Notes: generated by a model from the letters alone, not told the origin. Shown: positions 1 through 8,287, numbered from the stretch's first letter. The stretch: DNA of 17,042 bases from Dunaliella salina (GCA_002284615.2 MU069648.1:155146-172187); one strand, 5' to 3'. Translations and numbers: made by a program.

Positions 1-57
1 GGTGCAGGTGCAGGTGCAGGTGCAGGTGCAGGTGCCAAGCATCACAATGATGCTGCT
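1..57 (+). repeat. (GGTGCA)n hexamer tract and degenerate copy of the next exon start
   Basis: Positions 1-36 are six hexamers, five GGTGCA and a final GGTGCC. Positions 32-57 then resemble the start of the real exon at 117-142: both begin GTGCCA after CAG and end ATGATGCTGCT, about 21 of 26 bases the same. The tract therefore contains repeated CAG|GTG acceptor-like sites just upstream of the true acceptor at 116/117. The copy is 85 bp upstream of the exon, so reading straight through would not keep the frame. Seen directly; the origin by duplication of a splice junction is inference. Confidence 0.7.
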
Positions 58-116
58 GCTTCATGACTCTGCTTTCATCAGTCAGAGTTTGTGTGTGTGG
101 ATGTGTGTGCGCGCAG

Positions 117-2059
117 GTGCCAGGCGTTATCATGATGCTGCTCAGCAGTGGGGACCAGGGCACCGAGGCTTATGACCCCCAATTTGAGCACATCCTGGTA
201 GTGTTCAACGCATCCCCGGAGCCAAAGGTGGGTTTCTGGAGCATTGGAGGCAAGGGTTCCCGTAACTGTGTTTCTGATCAAGGTCAGCTAAGTGCCAGCA
301 GAGTGCTGGAAAATCCCACACAGGACTGTGCTTGCGGTCAAGTCCATTTCAGATTGTGTTTCTAGTAGATTTGAGGAGAGCGTGCTTCTGTTGGTGTTGC
401 AAATAAACCCCCAGAGCCCGCTTCTGGTGGTGTTTGAGTACATCCCGAAAGCATAAGGCACAGGATGGGAAGCCGTGACCTGCGACACCTGTATCTTGGT
501 AATGCTGTATCCCGTGAAGACCGTGTCTGTACCTGTGGTACCTGTATCTCGATAACAAGACATCTCGACGATACTGGGGCTACAGTACCTGTGTGTCACC
601 TAACTTGCAGGAGCTGCAATATCTAGCACCCTGAAAATTCTGCATAACCTGCATACCACCTAACTTGCAGGAGTTGCAATATCCAGCACCCCGACAACAC
701 TGCAGTACCTGTGTATCATTTAACTTGCAGGAGCTGCAATATCCGGCACCCCAACAACATTGCAACTCTTATGTGTCACCAAACTTGCAGGAGCTGCAAT
801 ACCCAGCACCCCGACAACACTGCAGTACCTGTGTACCATTGAACTTGCAGGAGCTGCAATATCCGACACCCTTAAAGCGCTTGAGCCTGCACCCTGTGCA
901 ACAGGATGCTGCCCTGGAAGATGACGAGATGTGGCTCAAGGTGAGCAGCCACATTGTGTGTGCAGAGCACTTTGACCTCAATGAGTTGATATGAAATGAT
1001 ACCGCACTCCGTGCTGTGTGCGCGGAGCACTTTGAGCTCAATGAGATGCAGGGGCACTTCAAGCTGTGTGTGTGCTCTGAGCACTCTGAGCACTCCGACC
1101 TGAACGTCGAGTGTCATAAGGTGACCATGCATCTTGAGCTGCTCTGCAGGTGGAACAGGGAAAAGAGAAGGAGGAGGACTAAAAGGGAGGCTTGCAGGGC
1201 AACACCAAAAAGAGCAATGACTCATGGCATGCTCCTCCTGAGGGACAATTGTGTGTACCCATGTTCTGCAAGGCCTATCATGGGCTCGTCAAAACTCAAC
1301 TGAAACCCTTTTCCTCAAAGAAATGTCCTATGCCAGTAAGAGACCACTTTTTTTTAAGGGCAGGTTGCTTAGTTCAACACTGCGCGAGTCCCTCCTTGAG
1401 AGCCATACTCTGGGACCCAGGGGACACATGGTGCCTTGGCCCTAGGTGTCCTCTCTTCCTTGATTGATGTTGGGAGAGTTTCCATTGCCTGCATATTTTT
1501 TCTTTTCTTTCTGGGACCCTTAGCAGAGTCATCGTTGGCATGCTTCTCCTGAGAGACCCATCAGTGGGGCAGGATCTTGCTCCTGTGCGCTTACATGCGC
1601 AGTTACTCATTTCCAAAGATCCCAACTTGAACCCAGCGCTGAAACACTGCTCTCACTTATGGTTATTCTCACCCTTTTCTCTTCACGTTGTTGGCTGCAT
1701 CACTCACATGACACTGACCAATGGTTGTTCTCCAAGACCAAAAAGTCATATAAGCTCACTGCTTGTTGTCCCCTTTCCCAGAATATGGCTGAAATGTTCA
1801 TTCACTGAATATTTCATTCAGATGGAATATTCTTTCAGATGAAATGTTCATTCAGCTCACTGCTTCTCATCCCATTTCCCATAATTGATCGAGCTGCGCT
1901 CACCCTAGGTTCCTTGTTTTCTCCCTGCTGCTGATACTTACTTGAACTCAGCACACTTTCTGACCCACCCTGAAACAACAGGGCTGCGCTGCACATGATG
2001 AGGGGGCCCAGCTGGAGGTGCCGCCACGCACCACTGCCGTGTTTGTGACTACACGCTGA
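117..2059 (+). CDS. PUL1: Pullulanase-type starch debranching enzyme (limit dextrinase), C-terminal exons
   Basis: This is the 3' part of a gene whose earlier exons lie left of the window. The enzyme hydrolyses alpha-1,6 branches of starch, pullulan and limit dextrins, normally in the plastid. Three coding exons fit: 117-227 (37 codons), 851-940 (30 codons) and 1982-2059 (25 codons plus TGA). All junctions are phase 0 and GT-AG: acceptor GCGCAG/117, donor 227/GTGGGT, acceptor TTGCAG/851, donor 940/GTGAGC, acceptor CAACAG/1982. The 92 residues follow the conserved C-terminal beta domain of plant limit dextrinases: VPGVIMMLL, ILVVFNASPE, then LSLHPVQ, and the terminal VPPRTTAVFV. Together these fix both family and reading frame. 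The intron at 228-850 carries a 60-bp minisatellite with extra acceptors; the intron at 941-1981 carries a LINE tail. The catalytic GH13 barrel is not in the window. The symbol follows the Chlamydomonas name and is by family only. Confidence 0.88.
581..871 (+). repeat. 60-bp minisatellite carrying repeated 3' splice sites
   Basis: Almost five units with an exact 60-bp period, counting from AACTTGCAG at 602, 662, 722, 782 and 842; a partial unit starts at 581. Each unit holds AACTTGCAG followed by GAGYTGCAATAYC, which is the acceptor plus the first codons of the exon at 851. Units starting after 670, 730 and 790 are open in the exon frame and encode 20-residue repeats (LQELQYPAPRQHC type). The first unit, after 610, runs into an in-frame TGA. 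Period and open frame are seen directly; use of the upstream acceptors is inference. Confidence 0.93.
955..1110 (+). repeat. Imperfect repeats of about 60 bp in the last intron of the debranching enzyme gene
   Basis: GAGCACTTTGA with CTCAATGAG recurs at 965 and 1025, exactly 60 bp apart. A more diverged third copy (GAGCACTCTGAGCACTCCG) starts at 1079. They lie just after the donor at 940/941 and are not part of the mature coding sequence. Confidence 0.6.
1409..1519 (+). mobile_element. Very short 5'-truncated LINE 3' end with 10-bp target duplication
   Basis: Positions 1446-1510 match the 3' end of the LINE at 7456-8279: both have CCTT.ATTGATGT.GGGAGAGTTTC followed by a pyrimidine tail of TTTTTTCTTTTCTTTCT type. 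The segment is flanked by direct repeats TCTGGGACCC at 1409-1418 and 1510-1519. The insert is therefore about 91 bp, inside the intron 941-1981 of the debranching enzyme gene and in the sense orientation. Sequence match and repeats are seen; LINE origin follows from the tail shared with the copy that still encodes protein. Confidence 0.72.
1753..1885 (+). repeat. Local duplication near the 3' end of the last intron
   Basis: AGCTCACTGCTT plus CCCATTTCCCA-type sequence occurs at 1753-1784 and again at 1854-1885, a 101-bp spacing. Between them GAAATGTTCATTCA occurs at 1791 and 1841, a 50-bp spacing. Intronic, no coding role seen. Confidence 0.65.
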
Positions 2060-2571
2060 TGGTCTATTGTTGGGACGGCAAAGGGCTTGGCATTGGCACA
2101 GCCCAAGGCTCAAAGGGCTTGCTCCTACCCTAAGGCTCAAACAGGTCTTGTGAGGACAGCTTGGCTCAACTGGCTGCTTCATCTTAATGACATTTAAAAA
2201 TCGGGCTTATGAATGCCCAGTGTGTAGTCTCATCGATGAGCTGTGCATGGGCTGTCAATGTGTTTTGTATTTGATGCAGTACATAAGGAGATGGCTGGCA
2301 TTATACCCAGGCATCACGTTTGGCTTGAGGGTTAAAGGAGCAAAAGGCCTGCAGTAAAGAAAGCCAGCTTGGCTTTCATATGCTTTGAGTGTGCCAGCCT
2401 TAGTGCGCATTCAATAACTGACTTATTGATCAAGGAGGTGAAGGCGCAAGAAGGAAGAGTGCATGGGTTTCGAAGCTTGTTTGTATGGAGGCATGTTGGG
2501 TCCTGCAGGGGTAATGCGAGTGGAAGTGGTTGTGGTGAGGGAGGAGGGGATGCAGGGTACATAAGGTGTAA
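2060..2571 (+). terminator. Probable 3' UTR of the debranching enzyme gene, candidate TGTAA signal at 2567
   Basis: No coding exon is recognisable after the TGA at 2057-2059. TGTAA, the polyadenylation signal typical of chlorophycean green algae, is at 2567-2571, about 510 bp after the stop. The region before it has a short repeated CAAAGGGCTTG/CCCAAGGCTC motif (2080-2140). The signal is only five bases long, so this assignment is weak. Confidence 0.35.
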
Positions 2572-3177
2572 TTTTTTGTCTGGGCTCCACCAAGCCTTTC
2601 CGGACCAGCCACTGCTTGTTAAAATCCCTTGGCTTGCAACTCTCATATGCTTGTTGAAATCCCTTACTCCAGTTACAGAAGCAAAATTCTTCCGGCCCTA
2701 ATTTGAAGGCCTAATGAAAGAGGATAAGCTTGTGGCGGTGCTTGTTCATGCTGATGAGCGATGGAAAGTCTCCATGGAGGATGGAGAGAAGTAAGGAGCG
2801 ATGTGTGGAAGCGGGGTTTTCAGGAAGAGAGAAACCACCGCCACTACAAACTAACGACTACCCAGCGGGAGGGAACTCTCCCAGCATCACTGCAAGAAAA
2901 AATAGCTTGTGTTAACATGTCCAGCGCTCACTCTTGGATCTATTTTAAACAAACTTCCTGCTTTCTTACAGGGTCTCCTTCCCAGCCAGCTCTCTCAGTG
3001 CCAGTCCTGGATTTCTGCTTGTAGGACAGCACACATGGGTTGTAGCCTGAAAATTGTCTCCGGTATGACATGGAAACCTGAGGTCCACAATAAGCTGACT
3101 CAGATCCAAAGGAGCAGCAGAGCTAATTTGTGTTGGAAAAGATGGGCATGATGTAAGACACTCATGGCAAACAAGAG
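2572..3177. other. Intergenic stretch without recognisable gene
   Basis: About 600 bases with short open frames on both strands, none with a recognisable domain, codon pattern or convincing splice sites. I see no RNA gene and no clear mobile element end here. Confidence 0.5.
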
Positions 3178-4040
3178 GTGTGATGTCCAGCAAGAAGAAG
3201 TCCTGTAGCTGAGGAAGATGTCCATGAGGAATCGCCTGGGTGGATGGCCGAAAACCCCGGCTCTGTGTTGTATGAATTGCTGAAATGGATGGCAGGCTCA
3301 GGACAGGGAGCATTATTCTATCATCCAGAGGAACAGAGCCAGCCAGAATCACCCCCCATACTTATAGTGCGCTGAAGGATGGATGCTCCACAGATGAAAA
3401 TTGCCGAACAAAGAATCCGCCACAAAAATTCCAATCAGCTGCCAAGCTCAAAGTGCTGACCAGGAGAAAGGTAATCAGTCGCACAGTATATAACCAGACA
3501 GTTGGGGCCTGGTGAGGTTCCGCAGAAGGTTGAGTGGGTTAGAAAATGCACAGATGAGGTGAACAAAGGGGTCTGATCGCTCTGCTGAATCAGTGCATGG
3601 GATTGCTGCTGGTGCTGCTGCTTCAAGTTCAACGCGATATTTGCTCTCAAGTGCATGAACTGCTAATGCACCACACATCAACAAACCAATGGCCATAGAT
3701 CTGGCCCATGCTCTCTCTGACAAGGCACATAAAGGAATCGGAAGCAAAAGTGTTCTAGTCGCCCTTGGTGAGGAAAGGCCTGTAACCAAGAGACTCAGTG
3801 AAAGGATCTGGGCGTGCACCCCAGTCTCTAGCACAGTGTAACGAGATCAGCACATCAAACATATGCTCAACTCCTTGGACGAAGTTAAAGTGAAAGTCTA
3901 CGCTGGATAAGATCAAGCGTGCATGAAGGAGAGACCTAACAGTCAGCGCTGTCTTTGACCGTGAGCCTTACCAGCTTGAAATTGCAGTTTCCCCAGCTGG
4001 GGAGATAATCAATGTGGATCCGATGGGTTGTTAGCCATCC
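3178..4040 (+). pseudogene. Degenerate ORF cluster, unknown family, possibly a decayed mobile element
   Basis: Several + strand stretches look protein-like but are broken by stops and frame changes. About 3178-3388 reads as a peptide with NPGSVLYELLKWMAGSG and YHPEEQSQPES. About 3573-3841 contains LAHALSDKAHKGIGSKSV and VTKRLSERIW, with one internal TGA. About 3940-4032 contains VFDREPYQLEIAVSPAGE and ends at TAG. I do not recognise the family. A 40-bp segment inside it recurs at 4070-4112, which suggests repeat-derived DNA. The - strand of 2966-3352 is also open, so strand choice is only moderately sure. Function not assigned. Confidence 0.35.
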
Positions 4041-4112
4041 GTCCAAGCGCGCGCCCGTTCAGTAGCTGCCAAACCCGGTTCTGTGTTGTTTGAATTGCTG
4101 AAAAGTATGGCA
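3251..4112 (+). repeat. Direct repeat pair 3255-3295 and 4072-4112
   Basis: The two copies share GGYTCTGTGTTGTWTGAATTG followed by CTGAAAWGKATGGCA, about 90 percent alike over 40 bases and spaced about 817 bp apart. In one frame both encode PGSVL(Y/F)ELLK. The right copy abuts the target site of the TIR element at 4118. The entry spans both copies and the DNA between them. Confidence 0.7.
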
Positions 4113-4830
4113 TGTTTCAGAGGGGGGTAACCATTGTTAGAACTTTGGAAGGTTATATCTCAAAAACGCCTGGATGTCCAGGGACCAAAATTTTTTTTAT
4201 TAGAAAGAGGGTATCAAGTCCTGTAACTTTTGGTCCATGGACATCCAGGCGTTCCTGAGATATGGCCAGATCAAGATCTGGATGGATACCAGATGGGGCC
4301 TAAAATTGCCTGTTTTTCATGCGCTCTCAACATTGCTCTTCTATGACTGGAACCAGACGAGCTTAGGTTCATATGGTAGCCTTTTTCATGAGCTTCCTCT
4401 AACACTGGAGTTCCAGAGGAGCCAGTAACAGGGCATATGCCTGATCAGCCGCGGCGTGAACCCTAGTTTTTGACACCTTATCTCCATGTCTGACCATCCA
4501 CTGTACCAAATCGGGTGATTTTTGGTGATTTTGAGTCCTTGCGATAAAAGAATACCATTGCAAAAAAAAAATGGGGTAAAAAGACCCAGTGGTTGGTGAG
4601 ATACAGAATTTTAGCCATTTCCCTTAAAGAAAATCCACGAAATCCAGCACTTGGGGTGCCAAAAAGATTGGTTTTCGACCTTCTTCTTCCCAAATTTTGA
4701 ATATACAGGATATTATCATAACATATGGGGGTTGCAAATACCAAAAAAACGGGAGTGACAAATGGTCTCAGCAGGCCCAGAGAATTTTGGGAGAGGCTGC
4801 AACAATGGTTACCCCCCTCTGGGCATGTTT
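4109..4830. mobile_element. Non-autonomous TIR DNA transposon, copy 1 (704 bp), with 9-bp target duplication
   Basis: The element runs 4118-4821. Its ends are perfect inverted repeats of 21 bp: CAGAGGGGGGTAACCATTGT at the left plus one more T, mirrored at 4801-4821. Both sides carry the identical 9-mer GGCATGTTT (4109-4117 and 4822-4830). No transposase is encoded; the short open frames inside are unconvincing. The core at about 4457-4720 matches, in reverse complement, the core of the element at 16064-16679, for example GACCCAGTGGTTGGT and GGGGTGCCAAAAAG. A 9-bp duplication is typical of Mutator-like elements, but the CAGAGG terminus also recalls hAT elements, so the superfamily is open. Confidence 0.85.
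4155..4263. repeat. Long inverted repeat (36-bp arms, 37-nt loop) inside the TIR element
   Basis: Arm 4155-4190 pairs with 4228-4263 at 33 of 36 positions; both contain the GGACATCCAGGCG sequence or its complement. RNA from either strand would form a strong hairpin. Confidence 0.85.
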
Positions 4831-4847
4831 GGTGTTTTCAATTTTTG

Positions 4848-6463
4848 TTAAGGCCTTAACAGCATGAAGGTGTAGCTTGCAGTCTTTTGGCTTTTCCTTT
4901 GACTAAGCCAAGTTAAAGAGGGGGTCAATAGTGTAGGGATTTTAGATAGCTCCGGCAACTCCAATAAGGATAGTGTGTAAAGTGACTCTGTTATTGCGGT
5001 GCGAACCTCAAAGTGTTTTTGTGCGTAAGTTTTCAATAGTGTTTTATGTTGATTTTGTGCAGTCAGGAGTGTTTGTTCAGGATTGGTTTCTGAGCAGAAT
5101 TTCAATGCGGAAGGGTTCATGTCTTTGGATGGTGGTTAGAGTCTCTACCTGCCAGGGATAATACAATAATGCCATCAGGGCGACTGAGGTGTGAATGTGG
5201 TGGTGGTTGCCCAGATGGGAAAACCCAATGTGGAATGTTCCTCTGGACATTTTCTGGAACTTCCATGCCTAGGGAACTGAGTCTGTATGTGTTGCATGCA
5301 TCCATTAAAAAGGAAAGGAAAAGGAAAAACTACGCAAGCGGGACTAGGCCCCAAGCATCACAGAAGGAACAACCTTGGCACCCAGAAAGGCCCGCCGTAT
5401 TGAACCCCCACAGAATCGAACAATGAAGGGTCCAAAGTTTCCTTTGCTGAGTGCTTCGCCACAAATGCTGAGAGTTTGATGATAACGATTTGTGTTCATT
5501 CTATTGATTTGTGGGTGGGTGCATCTAAGTTGAGCATGGGAGATGTTATCAGGAGCACCACAAAGAAGACAGAGAGCAAGCCCAGGGTGGTTATTGAATC
5601 ATGCGGCATGCTTGCTATTGTAGAGTATGTCTGTTCGATGTTTCATTACATTTGTCTGCTCTTTAAGAGTGACGGTTTTCATTTGCCGGAATGCATTGCT
5701 AATCTTGGAATCAACAGTGGGTTGGTGATTGGTCAATCGCAGCAAGTTTTGCCAATTAGTGCAATGATCTGTTTTAATTTGTCTTGTAGATTTGGAAAGG
5801 TCCAAATTTCTGTGTGAGATCCAGGGTTTCCAACAGGTGTAGCTAGCCAGTACAGAAGGTAGAAAGGATTTCCTGCTTGGTTGAGTGAGGTTCAGCTTGG
5901 TGAGGTGACATTGCTGCTCAAAAAGCAAGTGCGTCATCACCTTCTTTGCCAAGGATGCCAGAGTGTGATTTGACTTTGTACAAGTGTAGAGGAGTTTCTG
6001 ACAGATTAAAATGGTGTATTATGTCGAGGAGGATTTGTGCATGTAGGTGTATGGACATGCTCATGGGCTTAAGGATCTAGTTTCTGATTTGGTTTATTGC
6101 TGAAGAGTGTTCAGTTGCGATGGGAGTGTTCCCTAGCTGAAGGGCAACCAATTTTGCAGCAAGCTCAGCTCTGTTAATAGTGTGTGTTGGGCCATGGCCC
6201 TTTGGATTGATTGTGCAAGTGATAGTATGAGCGCAGTTGATGCTTTTTGGGACGAAGAAAGATGCACCTGTTTCTTGATTTTCTCTATCTGCAGAGGTGA
6301 TGACACTGCCATCTGTGTATGCCAGGTATTGCCAGTCTGAGATTTTGGGTTGCAGGGGTTCCATGTACAAATGTTATATGTTAGGTGTATTATTTTTTTG
6401 TTGGACAGAGACTTGAAACTGATTGTATGTGTCATGCAGGAGTGCAAATCTCTTCCTCCACCT
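4848..6463 (-). pseudogene. Broken LINE remnant: RNase H, CCHC finger and endonuclease-like C-terminus
   Basis: Read on the - strand, several frames in order form the 3' half of a LINE polyprotein. 6370-6077 is an RNase H domain: AYTDGS (D20), INRAELAA (E69) and IATEHSSAINQIRN, where the usual third Asp is Glu. 5952 to about 5430 continues through an in-frame TGA at about 5596 into CLLCGAPDNISHAQLRC, a CX2CX7HX4C finger, and then ICGEALSKGNFG. 5305-5117 has VPENVQRNIPHWVFPSG and SRPDGIIV. 5120-4848 has ALKFCSETNPEQ and NQHKTLL, matching the EIKFCEDTRPEHQ region of the + strand copy at 7457-8134 but lacking its Glu. Stops, frameshifts and a 125-bp insertion make it non-functional. The family is known to me from green algal genomes; assignment is by motif. 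Confidence 0.78.
5306..5430 (-). mobile_element. Short insertion with pyrimidine tail inside the LINE remnant
   Basis: In the - strand LINE the protein similarity stops after ALSKGNFG (about 5430) and resumes at MDACNTYRL (5305). The roughly 125 bp between ends on the - strand in TTTTTCCTTTTCCTTTCC (about 5329-5312), like a LINE or SINE 3' tail. No clear target duplication was found. Probably a 5'-truncated copy of another retroposon. Confidence 0.5.
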
Positions 6464-6464
6464 G

Positions 6465-7095
6465 CAAGGTGACAAGGTTACAAGGTTACAATTGGGTTTG
6501 ACCTTCAGCCAGGTTGACTGGCTGCTCGGCCTGATGAACTCCACAGAATAAATATCCATGAGATTAGAAATGAAACGATAAGTCTCATTAGTATGGTCCT
6601 GTAAGGAATGATAGACATCCTCAGAACTAGCCTGAGTGTAGTAAAAAGCGCCTGTCTCTTCTTGAAGAATTCTGTGAGCAGAGGGGAAATCAGAAAAGAG
6701 ATGCTCACAAGTCCTTCTAAGAGAACACACCGGACCACAAGAAGAAAGGAACACAGCATGTTTTTCATCTTGAAATCCTCCTAGGTCACATTCATCACAA
6801 ACCGAAGTGTGCTCCCGCCAAAGCGATGTCTCAACTCTTAGGGTGTGCATGCAATCTAAAGCGCGCGATGTTTCTCAGCAAATGCTTGCCTAAATCAAGA
6901 TGCAAGGTGGTTTTAAGGAGAGGGATGTGTTGCCTCTATGTGCAAGCTGGCGGTTGCTTCTTTGGCACCATATCCTTGAGGGATTTCATTTTGTAAGCTC
7001 TCAAACCAGCTTGGATTTTTTTGGTGGAGTCGCTGTTTTCCTGCGTAGTTCCAAGTGGCAATGTTGTCTAGTATTTCTTTCTGGTGCAGCTAGAG
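6465..7095 (-). pseudogene. Second LINE family, 3' part with Cys-His finger and 8-bp repeat tail
   Basis: On the - strand the segment starts near 7095 with a reading frame (KEILDNIATWNYAGKQRL and on) and, after a stop and a one-base shift, continues at 6850 with LRVETSLWREHTSVCDEC. C18, C21, H31 and C38 of that frame form CX2CX9HX6C, followed by a conserved CSLRR. This resembles the zinc-binding region after the reverse transcriptase in LINEs of green algae. The 3' end is three copies of an 8-bp repeat, CAAGGTTA on the + strand, at 6465-6491. The last 70 bp match the copy at 13747-13879. The reverse transcriptase itself is missing, so this is a 5'-truncated copy, placed between a Gag-protease remnant and the other LINE remnant. 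Confidence 0.72.
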
Positions 7096-7106
7096 GAAGA
7101 TAGATT

Positions 7107-7455
7107 TCAGGTGATCTCAGGGAAGGTGAGACTCCCTGAGGGAAATTGTGCAAGGACTGTGGCATGGACTACAAGAAGTTGTGTGGCTGCAGCACTGAAA
7201 GTGCTGCATTCAACAGATGTGCCTTTGTTCAGAACACAGTACAGTGGACCATCAATCTTACCAACCACAGCTCCCGTATTGCCAAGTGAAGTGAAATTCT
7301 GCATGTTGCTGGTGCTGTATGGCAAACCCTGCGCATCAGCATACTTCTGAGAGAGCAAGCTGATCTCAGAGCAGGTATCGTCAAGTACAATGCAAAAGCC
7401 AGCAAAAGGCTTGCCATTGTGCTCCAGAGTCAAATTTTCATTGAGTTTATACAAA
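7107..7455 (-). pseudogene. Retropepsin-like protease remnant of a Gag-Pro retroelement
   Basis: The frame 7454-7107 encodes a 115-residue segment with the beta-strand pattern of a retroviral-type aspartic protease: GKPFAGFCIVLDDTCSEISL, then GLPYSTSNMQNF and GKIDGPLYCVL. The catalytic D-[ST]-G signature reads D26-T27-C28, with Gly replaced by Cys. It is the continuation of the Gag-like frame at 8280-8390: the two are separated only by the LINE insertion at 7456-8279, and the codon phase is the same on both sides of the 8-bp target duplication. It ends at a stop (7109-7107) next to the second LINE remnant. No reverse transcriptase of this element is seen in the window. Confidence 0.65.
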
Positions 7456-8287
7456 AGCCCTCAGCAAATGCCCTGTAGGGGCAGGCCTGGTCTACACAGA
7501 CATAGGAAGCAATTTTGAGCTTGCTCAACACAACCTCCAACTCTCTACACATGCCTCAAACAGAACTTTACCTGCTTACTTCTTCCCTCGTAACCTTCCA
7601 GAGAGGAAAAGACTCAACTCCAGCCGACCAGATGCTGTTTTGATCACCCCTTTTAATGCCAAACATACTTCTAACGATGTTTCTCCTACCCATTCCCATC
7701 ACGCTTTGCGCAGCTCCTCACAGAGGACCAACAGAACTAGCTGCATGAGGCAACCCCATGAACTGCATGCAAGTGAACGCCATGTGTACCTAATAGAAAT
7801 CAAGTTCTGTGAAGACACAAGGCCAGAACATCAGTTGAACGCGGCAAAACAGCAGCACGCAGACCTTTGTAAACTTATTAATGCTAAAGCTGTTACAATT
7901 CACCCCATTCTCCTGGGTGTAGGTGGAACAATTTCTGAGCATACCCTAAAGCAATTCAAACAACTAGGATTGGATCACGAGCGTGCCACGAAGCTTGCTC
8001 AACAACTTCATGCCCATTCTGTTCAATATGCCCACAAACTAGTCTCCACACGCCGCGCTATTGAAAACAAAAATACTTCCCACAGTCAGGTTCTAGAGCC
8101 AAGTGCTTCTAGTAACCCTTCCGATCCACATTAGCATTCTCTTTTTCATACCTTGTGGTGGAGGGGGCACACGGCTCTTTTTTCAGCCAATGTGTCTCCT
8201 TTTCCTTAATTGATGTAGGGAGAGTTTCTCTGCATAAGTACTTTTTTCTTTTTCTTTTTCTTTTTCTTTCTTTTCTTTCTATACAAA
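7448..8287 (+). mobile_element. 5'-truncated LINE insertion with perfect 8-bp target duplications
   Basis: The insert is 7456-8279, flanked by TATACAAA at 7448-7455 and 8280-8287. It begins in mid-protein at 7457, has an open frame to TAG at 8132-8134, a 3' UTR with CCTTGTGGTGGAGG and CCTTAATTGATGTAGGGAG, and a pyrimidine tail of (CTTTTT)n type at about 8240-8279. It lies antisense inside a Gag-Pro frame. The perfect duplications and intact frame suggest a rather recent insertion. Confidence 0.85.
7457..8134 (+). CDS. LINE polyprotein C-terminus, PD-(D/E)XK endonuclease-like (5'-truncated)
   Basis: An uninterrupted frame of 225 codons with no start of its own. It opens with ALSKCPVGAGLVYTDIGS, homologous in position to ALSKGNFG of the - strand LINE remnant. 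It continues with NRTLPAYFFPRNLPERKRL, then RPD at residues 57-59, and HVYLIEIKFCEDTRPEHQ with E114-x-K116. It ends with HPILLGVGGTI and LGLDHERATKLAQQLHAHSV. The spacing of PD and ExK fits a restriction-endonuclease-like nuclease fold, which would nick target DNA for target-primed reverse transcription; that role is inference. Because the 5' part, including the reverse transcriptase, is missing, this copy cannot move on its own. The frame has no stop or frameshift, unlike all neighbouring retroelement fragments. Confidence 0.75.
   Translation, partial: ALSKCPVGAGLVYTDIGSNFELAQHNLQLSTHASNRTLPAYFFPRNLPERKRLNSSRPDAVLITPFNAKHTSNDVSPTHSHHALRSSSQRTNRTSCMRQPHELHASERHVYLIEIKFCEDTRPEHQLNAAKQQHADLCKLINAKAVTIHPILLGVGGTISEHTLKQFKQLGLDHERATKLAQQLHAHSVQYAHKLVSTRRAIENKNTSHSQVLEPSASSNPSDPH

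Noticed and set aside
665..994. 109-residue open frame of LQELQYPAP repeats as a separate gene
   Set aside because: It is the frame of the exon at 851-940 extended through the intron minisatellite and past the donor at 941. The host gene exons explain it better.
2966..3352. 128-residue - strand open frame
   Set aside because: No domain, no splice support, and the + strand of the same segment looks at least as protein-like; treated as part of the degenerate region.
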